Positions 50,201 to 59,760 of a stretch of DNA of 64,000 bases are shown here, one piece after another. The translations under genes and the position numbers were made by a program. The DNA is from Sipunculus nudus (taxonomy: Eukaryota; Annelida; Sipuncula; Golfingiida; Sipunculidae). Under the pieces are notes generated by a model. The model was not told the origin of the DNA and did no database searches. It saw nothing but the letters and a program-made list of their open reading frames with translations. Every line of letters begins with the position of its first letter. Position 1 is the first letter of the stretch. The DNA lies in contig CM049311.1 of NCBI GenBank assembly GCA_026874595.1, positions 50,967,676-51,031,675 on the forward strand, given 5' to 3'.

Positions 50201-53200
50201 AGTCTGAAGATATGTGGGTTAATGTGTCAAAACAGATGCAGAGATGGACGCACAGGAGAGATGAAAGGTCATAGAACAACACAAAATATTTTGGCACCAG
50301 TTAACATGGGACCCGATAAAGTTTTGGAAAGATCTGTCCAGTGGTCTCAGAGCTCAATTCTGGAAACGAACATGGTGGCGGCGGAAATTTTACATTTACA
50401 GTAGAGCTCTGTTTTTCCGAAAGCATCCGGAGACAAGCTTTTCTGAAAATCGGTCATGGGTAAAGCAGCAAGTTTGTACGACAGTTAATGATTAATTTAA
50501 TGCCATTTTACTGAGGGAACACTATGTGTCTCTTTGACCTATGTAATTGACATTTATAGATATTGGATTAATTGCAGAGCTTGATTGGTAAAGATCTGTT
50601 TTGCCTGTTTTTAAAATACATGCATGCCATTTTTTAAACAAATCGACTTGAGGGAAAAGTCAAATGACATCGCCACACCATTGGTGTAGTTTCTTTAACT
50701 ACCACAGGCAGTGCCAAAGCGGCCTACACAAAACTGGTGAAGGGCAAGGAAAAAAAGTTTTTGAACAATCATAGAGCCTACTCATTAATATGGATAATAT
50801 ATAATTTTCAGATCTAACATATGTTTAAACTACCCTAGCCATCGTGGCATATTTAATTTGCTGACTTCTTTGACTCCATATTTATGACAAGTGACAGTAT
50901 GACAATTGTGTTTGAGTAATGTTCTTCTTGACAGTAGAATTAAAATGATAAATAAGCTGAAGCTTATTTAACATGGGGTGAGGACCTTTACCAGGAGAGA
51001 GACTTTGACCTGGAATAGGTCAAATTTTGCTGAAAATCACACAAAACGGTAATGATATATCTTATGAAATACTCAATGGATTGGTCTGTAAATCCGGTTG
51101 GATGAATATCTTGGATAGCCTTGTCTTGTGTGAGAGACTGGTGAAGCCACCTATTATCCTTTTCTTGTTTTTCTGCCATTTAATTCCCCCATCACTACCA
51201 ATTGACAATAGTGTAAGCTGTATAATTCAAAAACTAATGGATAGATTTCTACATTCTACAAATTCAGCTGAGTGTCATGACCCGTAGGTCACTTGTTATA
51301 ACATGCATATGAATTGTATTACTTCATAATACATACTTTCAGGATCTGAAGTTATCACATATAATTACTACACAATAATTATTGAATATTCTTACTTACA
51401 GCATTTAGCATTGTATGGAATTAGTAATATAAATCTCAGATATTCCTTATCATTACAAGCTTGATGGTAATGATAAAAGCAGATATGTATCTATAACACA
51501 ATCAACTGAAAAACATTTTCATTTTCAGGAGATTTTAATCATTTGCTGATAACTACTGAAATGAGTTATGTTCTTTCAGTATGTGTAAGTGAGGTTCTCT
51601 TCATGTAAATCTGGATTTGTTCTTGTAACTGACTTATATGTTTTATATTTATTTTTCAGACTGAGGTAGAAAGAAATATATCAATCCTAAATGAGAAAGG
51701 AGAAGAAATTAAAACTGTCCTGCAGAAAATGGAAAACCGAGACGAAGTATCAATTGATGATGCTGTGGTTCCTACGGCTCCATTGTACAAACAGTGAGTA
51801 TCTGCTGTGGTACAGGCACTTGTAGATGGTACTGTTATCCCTGAAGCTTCCCATGTAAAAACTGGATAGTGTTCACACTGTGAGTAACAGCTTTTATACA
51901 GATACTGCTAGATGGTATTGTGATCCGTAAAGCTCCCATGTACACACAGTGAGTAACAGCTTTAATACAGATACCGCTAGATGGTATTGTAATCCCTGAC
52001 TCTCCCATATACACATAGTGAGTATCTACTTCTGTACAGGTCATGCTAGATAGTACTGTGGTCCCTAAAGCTCCTATGTACACACAGTGAGTAACAGCTT
52101 TAATACAGATACCGCTAGATGGTACTGTGATCCTTAAAGCTCCCCATGTACAAACAGTGAGTAACAGCTTTTATACAGATACTGCTAGGTGGTTCAGTGA
52201 TCCTCTAAGCTCCCATGTACAAACAATGAGTAACAGCTCCTGTACAGGTACTGCTAGATGGTACTGTGATCCATGAAACTCCCCATGTACAAACAGTTAG
52301 TAGCATTAATACATATTCTTCTGCAAAGTGGTGTGTTCTGTCAAGGTCACTGGGTCTGTGGTTGTAGGTAAATAACAGTACATTAATCAGGGTCATGAGG
52401 CATCAGACATCATATCACATATTTTCCTCTCTTAATTGCACAACTGGCAGACAAAAATTCATGCAGATATTATAATAACATTACCTGGTTAAACAACTGA
52501 TGAAATGTTTTTTAAAGGCTTTTTTTTTATAAATTTTATATTCAGAAATTTAGCATCACAATATATGATAGGATGTTTTTATTTTTGCATTAACACCACA
52601 GAAGCTTTTGTATGTTTAACTTCCTCATCCTACTCTGTGAGTTATCTGGTAAACACATCTCCTGTGTATAAGTAAGCAGGAAGATTGTGTGTTTATATAA
52701 ATGTTATATATTGTGACATCTGGTACTCTTTTTGCAGTGCCATGTACTTAGATATTAACAGTAGGTTTTATTGTGATGAGGTTCATGTATGCTTTTCTGT
52801 CTATTTTTAACCAACATTGTTGGCATATTTGTGCCTGAGGGAGGCGTGTCAGATGTTAGTTCATGCAGACTGCAGCACTTTTTTTACACAGGATACAAAT
52901 ATTTCTCATGAAATTTATCCTCAAAATATGAACCATGTAGAGTGAATGTGGTCTTGCTGATAATAATGTGTTACAAAAACTGGGAAATGAATAGTGACTT
53001 CTCATGAAAAAAACTAGTGTATGAGGCAAGGTTAACATTTCTGCAAGCTATGGGTTGAAATCATGATTTTAGCACATTGAAAGCAAGAGTTTTCTTGATC
53101 TTGTTGTAGAGCAAATATTTGGTTTTGGTTTCTTATAAGAAAATAATGTGCTTCATCTACACCTTGTAAACTATAAGCATCCAAAATTTGAACAGTATAG

Positions 53201-56200
53201 GAGAAGTATTCCTTGATTTGCGAGGCCATAGATTGCAATATTTGATGATATTATGCGTGTTCATGCCTGCAGATAAAATGTACTGATGATGTGTGTTATC
53301 AGATATCTCAGGAAAGGCTGCAACTCTCAGCTCAAAATTTAACAGTAATATTGGTCATAGGACTTACTTGTATGTAAGCTGCAGGTGGCAAAACCTGTGT
53401 TCACCCGTTTTCTGTGAGTCTATGTAATATGCCACTTTGATCCCCTCCCTAAGTAAGACAGCTATATATTACTTCACCGATTATCATGGTTAACTATCTC
53501 TAAAATTAGGGACAGGGTAATTTAATGAGTATGAGTTTTAGTCAAATTATTTTTAAAATGTTCTACTTTACAGGACTAAAATTTTCAGTGATCACAATTT
53601 TTTAGCTCAGCTGACTATAAGTCATCTGAGCTATAGTCGTGGTCCATTGTCCATCGTCCGTCCGTCCGTCCATCCGTAAGACTGGCACGTTTCAACACCA
53701 TTGGACCTACAAATCTGAAATTCACCATACAGTTAGATGTCCCCAAAATCTCCTACCATGCCGAAAATTGGGTCAATAGGACTTCGTTCCTTCGAGATAT
53801 TAAGGAAAAACCTCAATTTTTTATTAGAACTCTATTTTCACACTTCAGGACTGCCTAATATCAAAACCACTCATCTGGTTTTCTTCATATTTACCATAAA
53901 TATTCCTCTATATAGTTCCTATGTACATGCCAGAAATTAAGTCAGTATTATTTAATTTAAAAAAGTTATGGGCCCAAACATAATGGACTTTGTAAAAAAA
54001 TCAGGAAAGATATATGGTCACTTAAGACCAAAAGTGTTAAAGGTAGGGACTTATTTTCAGTAATACAACTTTAATTGATCAAAATTTAATTGTATACCAA
54101 AAATTAGATCAAAGTCTGTTAAATTTTTTTAAAATATTGGCAAAAATATAAAATTGGTACCTTAAATTTTGCCCAAGTTTGACCATGGCACGTTTTTTTC
54201 CTGTAAGTACTGTGGATTTAATTTTCACAGCATGTTTTTGTTAGCATTTTGTCTGTTAACACCAAAAATTTGAAACCAGTTGATCAAAAACTGTAGATTT
54301 TATTCAAGTTTTCAAGCACCATGTCACATATTGTTTACATCAAGCTAGTGTTATGCAGTTTGCTAGAGCTCAGCTCCCCAGCTTCAGCTCCAAGTTCCTT
54401 AAATTTGGCATACAGTTAGATGTCTCCGAAATCCCTTACCATGCCAAGAATTTGATCACTAGGACTTAATTCCTTCGAAATATTAATGAAAACTTCATTT
54501 TTCCATTAAAAACCCATTGTTACACTGTAAGACCGCCTAATATCCAAACTACTGATCTGACTTTGATCATATATAATATACATATTTTTCTATACATTCG
54601 CTATGCACATGCCAGAAATGATGTCAGTATTGCGTAATTGTTTAAGATATGGGCCCAAACATAATGCACTTTTAAAAAAATCAAGAAATTTATTTACTCC
54701 CTTAACAAGAGGATTGCTGAAGCTAGAGGTTTTTTGTCAGGGATGTAACATTATTTAATCAAGATTCAATTGAATACTCAAAATTAGTTCTGAATTTTTC
54801 AAATTTTATAAGTTATTAGTATAAATATAAAATTAGTATCTTAAATTTTGCCCAACTTTGACCATGGCACGTTTGTTTCCTGTGAGCACTGTTGATATAA
54901 TTTTCATATCATGCACACATAAGGATTTCAGCGTTTTAGTTTAGAAAGCTGAAAGAAATTGGCCAAAAATTGTAGCCTTTATTAATGTTTTTATGAGACC
55001 ATGTCAGACCTTGGTTCTCCCCAGCCCCACTTAAGTCACCTGTATGTTGACCTTGTTGACCTTTGAGCAAATTATACACGCTTGAGGCGAGGCATTAAGT
55101 GGGGCAGCCAGGCAGCTTATGGCCAGCCACATTTGATCCAGGTGTCCAACCCAACTCATCTAGTAGTTGTTTTAACAAACAACATAACAACAAACAATAA
55201 ATTAATAAATTTTTGTTGGTTTTTAATAACAAATTAAAGAAAAATAGAAAATGAATTTGTTAGTTTTATGAGTAATAGGAAATTAACTTGCAGTTACTGA
55301 TATTATAAGAATCTTGTATTGATGGGTAGAATGTCACATATTCCAAATAACACCATGCAGTCACCTATGGTATTTTTCAGTTCAATTTTAATGATAAAAA
55401 AATAAATCATATTATTCATTACTAATCATTAGGGATCATATGAAGGAAATTAATGATAGACAAAGATGCAGTTGATAATATTCATCTATATTCCTACTGT
55501 TTCTAGTGTGTACATTGATGTGGAATTAGTCCAGAATGAATAAATTACATTTATTTTTTTTTAATATAAATAAAAGACATAAAACCAGGTACTTATGATC
55601 ATTATTTAAATGTGTGAATTTTGTATATTCTAGATTCTCAACATAATTATTTGGTTAAAACTGAATAAATACCAGACATGGTGCGAATACTTTGCAAATG
55701 TATTTGAATACGAATATGAATATGTACTCCATTATAAAATTTCTTGCATCAGAATGGGAATTCAGGTAAAAATGAAAGTATATGAATACCAGTGCAAATA
55801 CTTTCGAAATGTATTCATGAATGCATTCATGAATATATTCTGTAATATTTCTTTAATTATCAATTCACTTATATTTTATTTAAAAAAAATCATATGATTG
55901 TCTTATTTTTTTAATAAAAATTATATTTGGCACAATATTTGTTATTAAATTTTAATAAATAGTTAAACTTTTATATTATATGTGCTGCTTATAAGTTATA
56001 TGGCCAAGTCAAAATCTGTGTGACAATAGCACTCCATTTGTTAATAAAATAAATGAAATCTAACCTCTTCCCTGTCTCCAAAGATACTATCAAAATCATA
56101 CATAAGCGAAACACTAACGACTCATAATAAGCTTATATTTATTACCACACAAAACCAGCATGTGCCTCATTTCTAAATCGTACTTTTTTATCATATATAA

Positions 56201-59200
56201 CAGCTGAGCGCTGTGACCCATGGGTCCATTGTTATGATTTCAGATGTTTGCCTACATAATATCTGTTAGTGTTACCCAGCATCTCAGGAACTGCTTGAGA
56301 CAACAGCACTAAGTTTCAGGCATATTTGTCACATGACTTACATGTCAATGTAAGCTGCAGTTGGCATCTTTTATTTTAAATTAGTTTCTGATAATTAAAG
56401 TGATCTTACGTCTGTCAGAAAATAATTAAACAATCTTCATAACACCATGAATGAAACTGCAGTGTCTGATTTAGTATCACTTCTAGGTACATAAATGACT
56501 GTATTTAATTCTGTGTGAGATAACATAGATAACTGATGTTAGGTACTCAGTGATTCATAATGGTGCCTATTTATCATTAACACCAATACATTTTTTTTTA
56601 TGTACTTTCCAACAGGTTACTGAATGCATTTGCTGAAGAGCAAGCCACAGAGGATGCTATCTACTACCTAGGCGAGGCACTACGGAGAGGTGTAATAGAC
56701 TTAGATGCTTTCCTCAAGGTTTGTCAACAGGCTTTTTAACAATACCAGTATTTAAATGAGTGTAGCATGTATCCTAAGCTAAAGACATCCTATAGCCTTC
56801 AAGTTAAAATTTTACAGATATTGTTAACAACAGAATTATCACTGAAGCTGATGTCGCACAATAGTTTGAGGAATTGAGCATATGCTCTAAACTTTACCGA
56901 TACTAGTCCCTTGTCACCAGACTCTCTCTGCAGGTAGATTCAAGCCTGGATTATGTACTTCCCTGCAGCCCTTATATTGTACCATGAAACTGTTCATGGT
57001 TGCTGCCATTTTGTGTACACACTTTAACCTGGATAAAAACCTGTCCAAATTATGGGTAAACCACTAGTTCTTAGAATGATTGAACAATTCGAAGATCACA
57101 AAATAATACATGTTGTAAGATGCATAATGACTGTCATCAGTCAGATGATCTGTAATATAAATAGTTAGTATACCAGCTACCCAGGCCACCCAGATGTATC
57201 AAAATCTTAAATTTTGAGTCCAATCTGTCATAATACTATTGTTATTCATAATTGAGATAAATGTCTCCAAACTTTGTCAGAATGAAATTATATCATGGTC
57301 AGATGTTTATTTAGCTTGATCTTTTGTTAGAGCAGTTTTTGTGTTGATGAAAATTATGAAATAAATGTTTATAAATAAACACGAAAACCAGTAGATGAAC
57401 AATTCTATTTTTACCTCAGCTGACTGAGCTATAGTGAATAGTGATCACTCTTTGCCCATTGTCCTACTGTCTTAGCACATGTTGTTAGATGGGCACAAAT
57501 CAGTATAGATGGATCTAGAACCTTCTAACTTCAAATTCAAGGATCATCAATAATTAATGCATGTCACATGTATGTCAAGTCCAACTGAGCGTCATGGGCC
57601 ATGGTTAACTTTTTATAAACTAGGGTTATATAATTTAAATTACCATTTTTGTAAATTTTATAAGATATGTACCTATTAGTTTATATTCCCATGCGCATGT
57701 GTACTGTTTTTATGCCCCCGCCACAAAGTGGCCGGGGCATATAGTTTTACCCATGTCCGTCCTTCCGTCATTCCGAAATCAAACAGTTGTACGGACTTTT
57801 TTTCGCAATGCCTGCAGATATTGGCCTGATTTTTGGTGTGTGGGCAGATAATGACCAGTTACAGATCGAGTTCGCGTTTTGTCCTGGTTGACCTACTTTT
57901 GACCGTTTTATGGCTCCTAAACTTAGAAAATTTCATGAAAAATAGAAATTTTCATGACAAATACACATGTACAGACTTTTTTTTCGCAATGCCTACAGAT
58001 ATTGGCCTGATTATTGGTGTGTATGCAGATATTGACTAGTTACAGATCGAGTTCGCGTTTCGTCCCGGTCGACCTACTTTTGACTGTTTTACAGCTCCTA
58101 AACTTAGAAAATTTTATGAAAAATAGAAATTTTCATGACAAATACACATGTACAGACTTTTTTTGGCAATGCCTGCAGATATTGGCCTGATTTTTGGTGT
58201 GTGGGCAGATAATGACCAGTTACAGATCGAGTTAGCGTTTCGTCCCAGTTGACCTACTTTTGATTGTTTTACGGCTCCTAAACATAGAAAATTTCATGAA
58301 AAATATAAATTTTCATGACAAATGTACATGTACAGCCGTTTTTAGTCCTCAGCTCATAGGCTGATGGGCTATTCTTGTCACCCAAGCTGTCCGTCTGTCT
58401 GTCCATCCATCTGTCTGTCCGCTGTCTGTCCGTCCGTCCGTTCCGCGTCTGTTTACTTTTACCTTGTGAGCGGGATATCTCTAAAAGGATTCACTGTTGG
58501 AATTTTATTTCATCAGTGAAGATGTATATTGATAAAATCTCGGTCAAGTTCAAAGATGGGTGACCTTGACCCATTTTTCTACATTTTAGAGCTGATTATA
58601 GAAAAACACTCAGAAGCTTATATCTCAGGAACCATTGTGTGGATTTTCACAAATCTTACTATGATCATTAGGACTGATGGTCTGTACGTGCTGCACAATT
58701 TGGTGGCGCCACCTGCAATTTCTGATTTTTTAATGAAATTTTATCGGATTTTTTTCAATTTTGGCCTTTTGTGCAGGATATCTCTAAAGGTATTCAAAAC
58801 AGGAACTTCATTTCTTCAGTGCTATTGCATTATATTTACAAAATCTTGGTCAAGTTCAAAGATGGGTGATCATGACCTACTTTTCAAGGTCACAGAGCTT
58901 AGTATAGAAAAAAACTTAGGAGCTTATTTCTCAGGAAGCATTTGGTGGATTGTTATGAAACATGGTATATACCTCTCCAATTTAAATTGATAACTGATTA
59001 TCAGCTTTTGCTAATATTCTGGTTTCGCAATGCAATGCTCACAGATACTGGCCTAATGTTTGGTCTGTGGGCGCATAATGACCACTTACAGATCAAGTTC
59101 GCGTTTCGTCCCAGTTAACATATTTTTGACCATACAACATCTCCTGAACTTAAAAATTTTTACAAAATTTAACAAATGTTTCTAATTTGCCCCAGGCGGG

Positions 59201-59371
59201 GGCATTCGTGTCGTTCCGACACATCTAGTTTTCTGATTGATTTATTGATGACTTAATGAATGTCTGATATTTTATTTTCAGCAAGTTCGTGAGTTGTCCC
59301 GGAAACAGTTCATGCTGAGGGCTCTTATACAGAAGTGTCGTGAGAAAGCTGGCCTTCCCTCACTTGTCTGA
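32189..59371 (+). CDS. TSG101: TSG101, ESCRT-I subunit (complete, 10 exons)
   Basis: The join is 32189-32230, 33961-34045, 36330-36395, 36767-36930, 38566-38725, 39148-39375, 42461-42663, 51660-51793, 56616-56718 and 59282-59371. All introns are GT-AG and all phases agree. The 424-residue product is slightly longer than human TSG101 (390). The UEV domain (about 1-148) is an E2-like fold without the catalytic Cys, known to bind ubiquitin and P(T/S)AP motifs. A Pro/Gly/Tyr-rich linker (about 149-250), a coiled coil (about 255-345) for VPS28/VPS37 assembly, a PTAP motif (354-357) and the steadiness box (about 361-424) follow. The protein acts on endosomes in cargo sorting, and in cytokinesis. 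Identity is clear from long near-identical stretches to animal TSG101. Confidence 0.96.
32231..33960 (+). other. TSG101 intron 1
   Basis: No nested gene. A loose inverted repeat links about 32329-32350 (ATTTGGTTTGATTGACAGCT) and 32441-32463 (AGCTGTCAGTCAAAACAAAT), suggesting a small decayed foldback element. Confidence 0.5.
33961..34045 (+). CDS. TSG101: TSG101 exon 2 (UEV domain)
   Basis: Acceptor AATTACAG, donor GTAAGT. Codes YRYPDKAKRDI and on to DLRPKLDTF, the first UEV helix and strand, and ends one base into a Val codon. Confidence 0.93.
34046..34873 (+). other. TSG101 intron 2, left part
   Basis: A (TAA)n tract near 34086-34117 is followed by a segment to about 34520 that has the look of an interspersed-repeat tail. 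Its family is not recognised. A C-run sits at 34752-34762. Confidence 0.35.
34874..36141. mobile_element. TIR DNA element in TSG101 intron 2 (1268 bp, TA target site)
   Basis: The left end CTGTGGTTGTCTTCTTATTT, with nearby GGTGG and TTCGCG, is an imperfect inverted match of the right end CGCGAAAATTCAGC...GGCAACCACAG. The terminal repeat is roughly 40 bp. TA flanks both sides (34872-34873 and 36142-36143). No transposase frame was seen, so it is non-autonomous. The family is not identified, though TA targets fit Tc1/mariner-like or similar superfamilies. Confidence 0.7.
36330..36395 (+). CDS. TSG101: TSG101 exon 3 (UEV domain)
   Basis: Acceptor TATTTTTAG, donor GTGAGT. Codes VFNDGQRKEFLSLEGTIPVV, then YRG across the junction, matching the animal UEV segment FNDGSSRELMNLTGTIPV-type. 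Confidence 0.94.
36721..36752 (+). repeat. Partial duplicate of the exon 4 acceptor and 5' end
   Basis: TTTTAGGTAATACACATAAC followed by ATCCCTGTTT closely repeats the true junction TTTCAGGTAACACATACAAC then ATCCCTGTTT, which starts 40 nt further on. Using this upstream AG would add 40 nt and shift the frame. Confidence 0.8.
36767..36930 (+). CDS. TSG101: TSG101 exon 4 (UEV core)
   Basis: Codes NTYNIPVCLWLIETHPYNPP, a Val-Lys-Pro-Thr segment and ends KVYLPYLHDWKH before a GTAAGA donor. This is the most conserved UEV block, containing the region that forms the P(T/S)AP and ubiquitin binding surfaces. Phase 0 at the end. Confidence 0.95.
36931..38565 (+). other. TSG101 intron 4
   Basis: AT-rich, with no recognised repeat family or nested gene. 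Confidence 0.45.
38566..38725 (+). CDS. TSG101: TSG101 exon 5 (end of UEV, start of linker)
   Basis: Codes PQSDLLGLIQVLTIVFGENP, then PVFSRQ, closing the UEV domain, followed by the Pro-rich linker (QPPPRPSAYPGQGQ). Donor GTAAGC. Ends one base into a Gly codon. Confidence 0.94.
39148..39375 (+). CDS. TSG101: TSG101 exon 6 (Pro/Gly/Tyr-rich linker)
   Basis: Codes a linker of GGY and YP repeats ending GYPNQTPYPAPQQTHNVQ plus one base (T). The donor GTAAGT at 39376 is fixed by phase: T joins CA of exon 7 to give Ser. The last ~55 nt of the exon and the donor are the founder unit of the tandem array that follows. Confidence 0.92.
39320..40850 (+). repeat. Tandem array of exon 6 end + 5' splice site (71-bp unit, ~20 copies)
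   Basis: Each unit is about 55 bp copied from the exon 6 end (GGATACC...CACAATGTACAGT) plus about 16 bp of the intron start (GTAAGTACTCACATGA). GT-starting donors recur at 39376, 39447, 39518, 39589, 39660 and on every 71 bp to 40441, 40512, 40654 and 40725. The one at 40583 is weakened (GTGAAA) and the one at 40798 is GTAAAT. Copies from about 40583 on are more diverged. Two subtypes (ACTCACATGAGG and ACACACATAAGG) alternate in places, giving a 142-bp higher period. Short frames on the opposite strand are artefacts of the repeat. Confidence 0.95.
40851..42460 (+). other. TSG101 intron 6, right part
   Basis: One or two heavily decayed units of the 71-bp array may extend to about 40930. Beyond that, nothing was recognised up to the exon 7 acceptor. 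Confidence 0.45.
42461..42663 (+). CDS. TSG101: TSG101 exon 7 (coiled coil)
   Basis: Acceptor ATATTGACAG. Codes SSAQQQTLSEEQIKASLLSA, then the heptad-rich VEDKMKWRLRETF through MNKLEREQ, the first part of the coiled coil that packs with other ESCRT-I subunits. Donor GTAGGG. Ends in phase 0. Confidence 0.94.
43430..44310 (+). repeat. Tandem blocks with AGGTCA-type half-sites in TSG101 intron 7
   Basis: About two copies of a ~420-bb-scale block, each with sub-blocks built round GGTCACAAGATCAAAGGTCA, GGAGCCATCTGTCC and CATATGGATTTGAAA. TCAAGGTCA occurs exactly at 43582-43590, 43729-43737 and 44019-44027, twice as the overlapping direct repeat AGGTCAAGGTCA. These resemble orphan nuclear receptor sites, but they are part of the repeat and no function is implied. 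Confidence 0.6.
44349..45145 (-). mobile_element. TIR/MITE-like element, copy 3 (partial)
   Basis: The left end GTATCTGCCAAAACAGAG and the right end GATTTTGGCGGATACATGTC, then CATATTCTAG, correspond to the ends of copy 1 in inverse. The interior is shorter, with GGTGGTGCCACC-type words in place of GGTGGCGCCACC. Confidence 0.65.
45645..46863 (+). mobile_element. Pogo/Tigger-like DNA transposon remnant
   Basis: The ends CAGTGGAACCCCGCC and GGGGTTCCACTG are inverted and flanked by TA on both sides (45643-45644 and 46864-46865), as expected for this superfamily. CGACCACCCC/GGGGTGGTCG-type repeats fill both ends. The element is only 1219 bp, so most of a transposase (normally above 1.3 kb) is missing. 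A decayed N-terminal HTH fragment is listed separately. Confidence 0.75.
46370..46524 (+). pseudogene. Broken CENP-B-type HTH fragment of a Tigger transposase
   Basis: From ATG at 46370 it reads MPLKELSLKDKVAL and then meets a stop. In a second frame MARQFSVGKTQVHAI follows, and in a third LKRKAKY. Together these follow the order of the N-terminal DNA-binding helix-turn-helix of pogo/Tigger transposases. At least two frameshifts or gaps separate the pieces and no catalytic domain follows, so it is a dead remnant. Confidence 0.6.
47036..49540 (+). repeat. Interspersed repeat with GTCT-rich tandem units
   Basis: It begins with the palindrome AGCTCACCTGACT/AGTCATCTGAGCT (47036-47064). Then at about 47390-48370 come six units of about 150 bp, each with (GTCT)n, ATAACTTTCCTAAATATTAT and GGTTTTGGAGTGTCTGGC. 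After that, to about 49500, are diverged ~130-bp units with ACATCCAGGGAG and CTGTGACCTATATTCTG. Long frames through the units are repeat artefacts. Confidence 0.65.
49551..50395 (+). mobile_element. TIR/MITE-like element, copy 4 (right end lost)
   Basis: It starts CTAGAATACGGGTAGTTGAC with TATCCACCAAAATCAGAG, as in copy 1, and continues with the same ~300-bp blocks. The right terminal TTTTGGCGGATAC is missing. A Tigger-like end TACAGTAGAGCTCTGTTTTT starts about 50398, so another element may have cut it. Confidence 0.65.
50396..51659 (+). other. TSG101 intron 7, right end
   Basis: Apart from the Tigger-like terminal fragment at about 50398-50450, no repeat boundary or nested gene was recognised. 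Confidence 0.4.
51660..51793 (+). CDS. TSG101: TSG101 exon 8 (coiled coil end and PTAP motif)
   Basis: Codes TEVERNISILNEKGEEIKTV, then LQKMENRDEVSIDDAVVPTA, then PLYK and two bases of Gln. PTAP (354-357) is the internal late-domain-like motif also present in vertebrate TSG101. Donor GTGAGT at 51794. Its end and donor are copied into a tandem array in the next intron. Confidence 0.94.
51760..52310 (+). repeat. Tandem array of exon 8 end + 5' splice site (69-70-bp unit, ~7 extra copies)
   Basis: The founder is GATGCTGTGGTTCCT...TTGTACAAACA|GTGAGT. Copies carry GATGGTACTGTGATCC, CTCCCATGTACA and GTGAGTAACAG. Donor-like sites are at 51794 (used), 51880, 51949, 52018, 52087 and 52157. The site at 52226 is mutated to ATGAGT and the one at 52296 is GTTAGT. 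Spacing is 86, then 69-70. The copies of the PTAP-coding part have decayed. Confidence 0.9.
52311..53602 (+). other. TSG101 intron 8, between the donor array and repeat copy B
   Basis: No feature was recognised. Confidence 0.4.
53603..55150 (-). mobile_element. Pearl-like element, copy B (inverted)
   Basis: It begins with the terminal palindrome AGCTCAGCTGACTATAAGTC (53605 on) and a (GTCC)n tract (53650-53685), the complement of copy A's (GACG)n. Then come two tandem copies of the ~690-bp block (about 53710-54190 and 54390-54870), in the reverse order to copy A. Similarity to copy A looks high, suggesting a fairly recent common source. The far end, near 55150, is approximate. Confidence 0.65.
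55151..56615 (+). other. TSG101 intron 8, right part
   Basis: AT-rich. A GAATAC/GAATAT-type degenerate repeat is visible at about 55700-55840. Nothing else was recognised. Confidence 0.4.
56616..56718 (+). CDS. TSG101: TSG101 exon 9 (steadiness box)
   Basis: Acceptor CCAACAG. Codes LLNAFAEEQATEDAIYYLGE and ALRRGVIDLDAFLK, nearly identical to the vertebrate C-terminal domain. Donor GTTTGT. Phase 0. Confidence 0.95.
57711..59229 (+). mobile_element. GCCCCCGCC-ended interspersed element in TSG101 intron 9
   Basis: The left end TATGCCCCCGCC and the right end GGCGGGGGCATTCGTGTCG are inverted over about 11 bp. Inside are three tandem ~180-bp units (from about 57793, 57975 and 58154) with CGCAATGCCTGCAGATATTG and CAGATCGAGTTCGCG. 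A fourth, diverged unit follows at about 59025. An unrelated element is inserted between units three and four. Confidence 0.65.
58343..59015 (+). mobile_element. Second element nested inside the GCCCCCGCC element
   Basis: It starts CTCAGCTCATAGGCTGATGG, then has GTCTGTCC-rich sequence and two diverged ~290-bp units with GATATCTCTAAAGG and GGTCAAGTTCAAAGATGGG. It splits the tandem units of the host element. Boundaries are approximate. Confidence 0.55.
59282..59371 (+). CDS. TSG101: TSG101 exon 10 (C-terminus and stop)
   Basis: Acceptor TTTTCAG. Codes QVRELSRKQFMLRALIQKCR, then EKAGLPSLV and TGA (59369-59371), matching the usual C-terminal end of TSG101. Confidence 0.95.
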   Translation, partial: QVRELSRKQFMLRALIQKCREKAGLPSLV

Positions 59372-59760
59372 AGTCACTGTACCATAGCGCCATCTAGTAT
59401 CTGTGTTAATATCCATGTATTCCATGCCCCTTTGCTTTATTGGGTTAGGTTCTGCAGCTCAGTAGAATTATCTTTCTATTATTATTACTCACACATAGCT
59501 GCCAATATCCAAGTGCTCTGCTGACATGTTAATGTGAGGACAAATGTGTTAGAATGCTGTGAGGTAGGTAAAAATTAATGTGTACACAAACAGGTTTATA
59601 TGAACTGATTACTTCGTAATGGTGCAGTTCAAAGTTTTTTTTTGGTGACTTTTTTTCAGTCATGTACCAGAGTTGTAAACATTATAATTATTACAGGAGA
59701 GTCATTTACATATGGAAAAACAAGCATTGTATATTGAATAAAAACAATGATGTTAGTGGG
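59372..59760 (+). other. TSG101 3' UTR start with candidate poly(A) signal
   Basis: The first AATAAA after the stop is at 59737-59742. Further AATAAA words occur near 62622-62640 and 63012, so longer 3' ends are possible. Confidence 0.5.
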
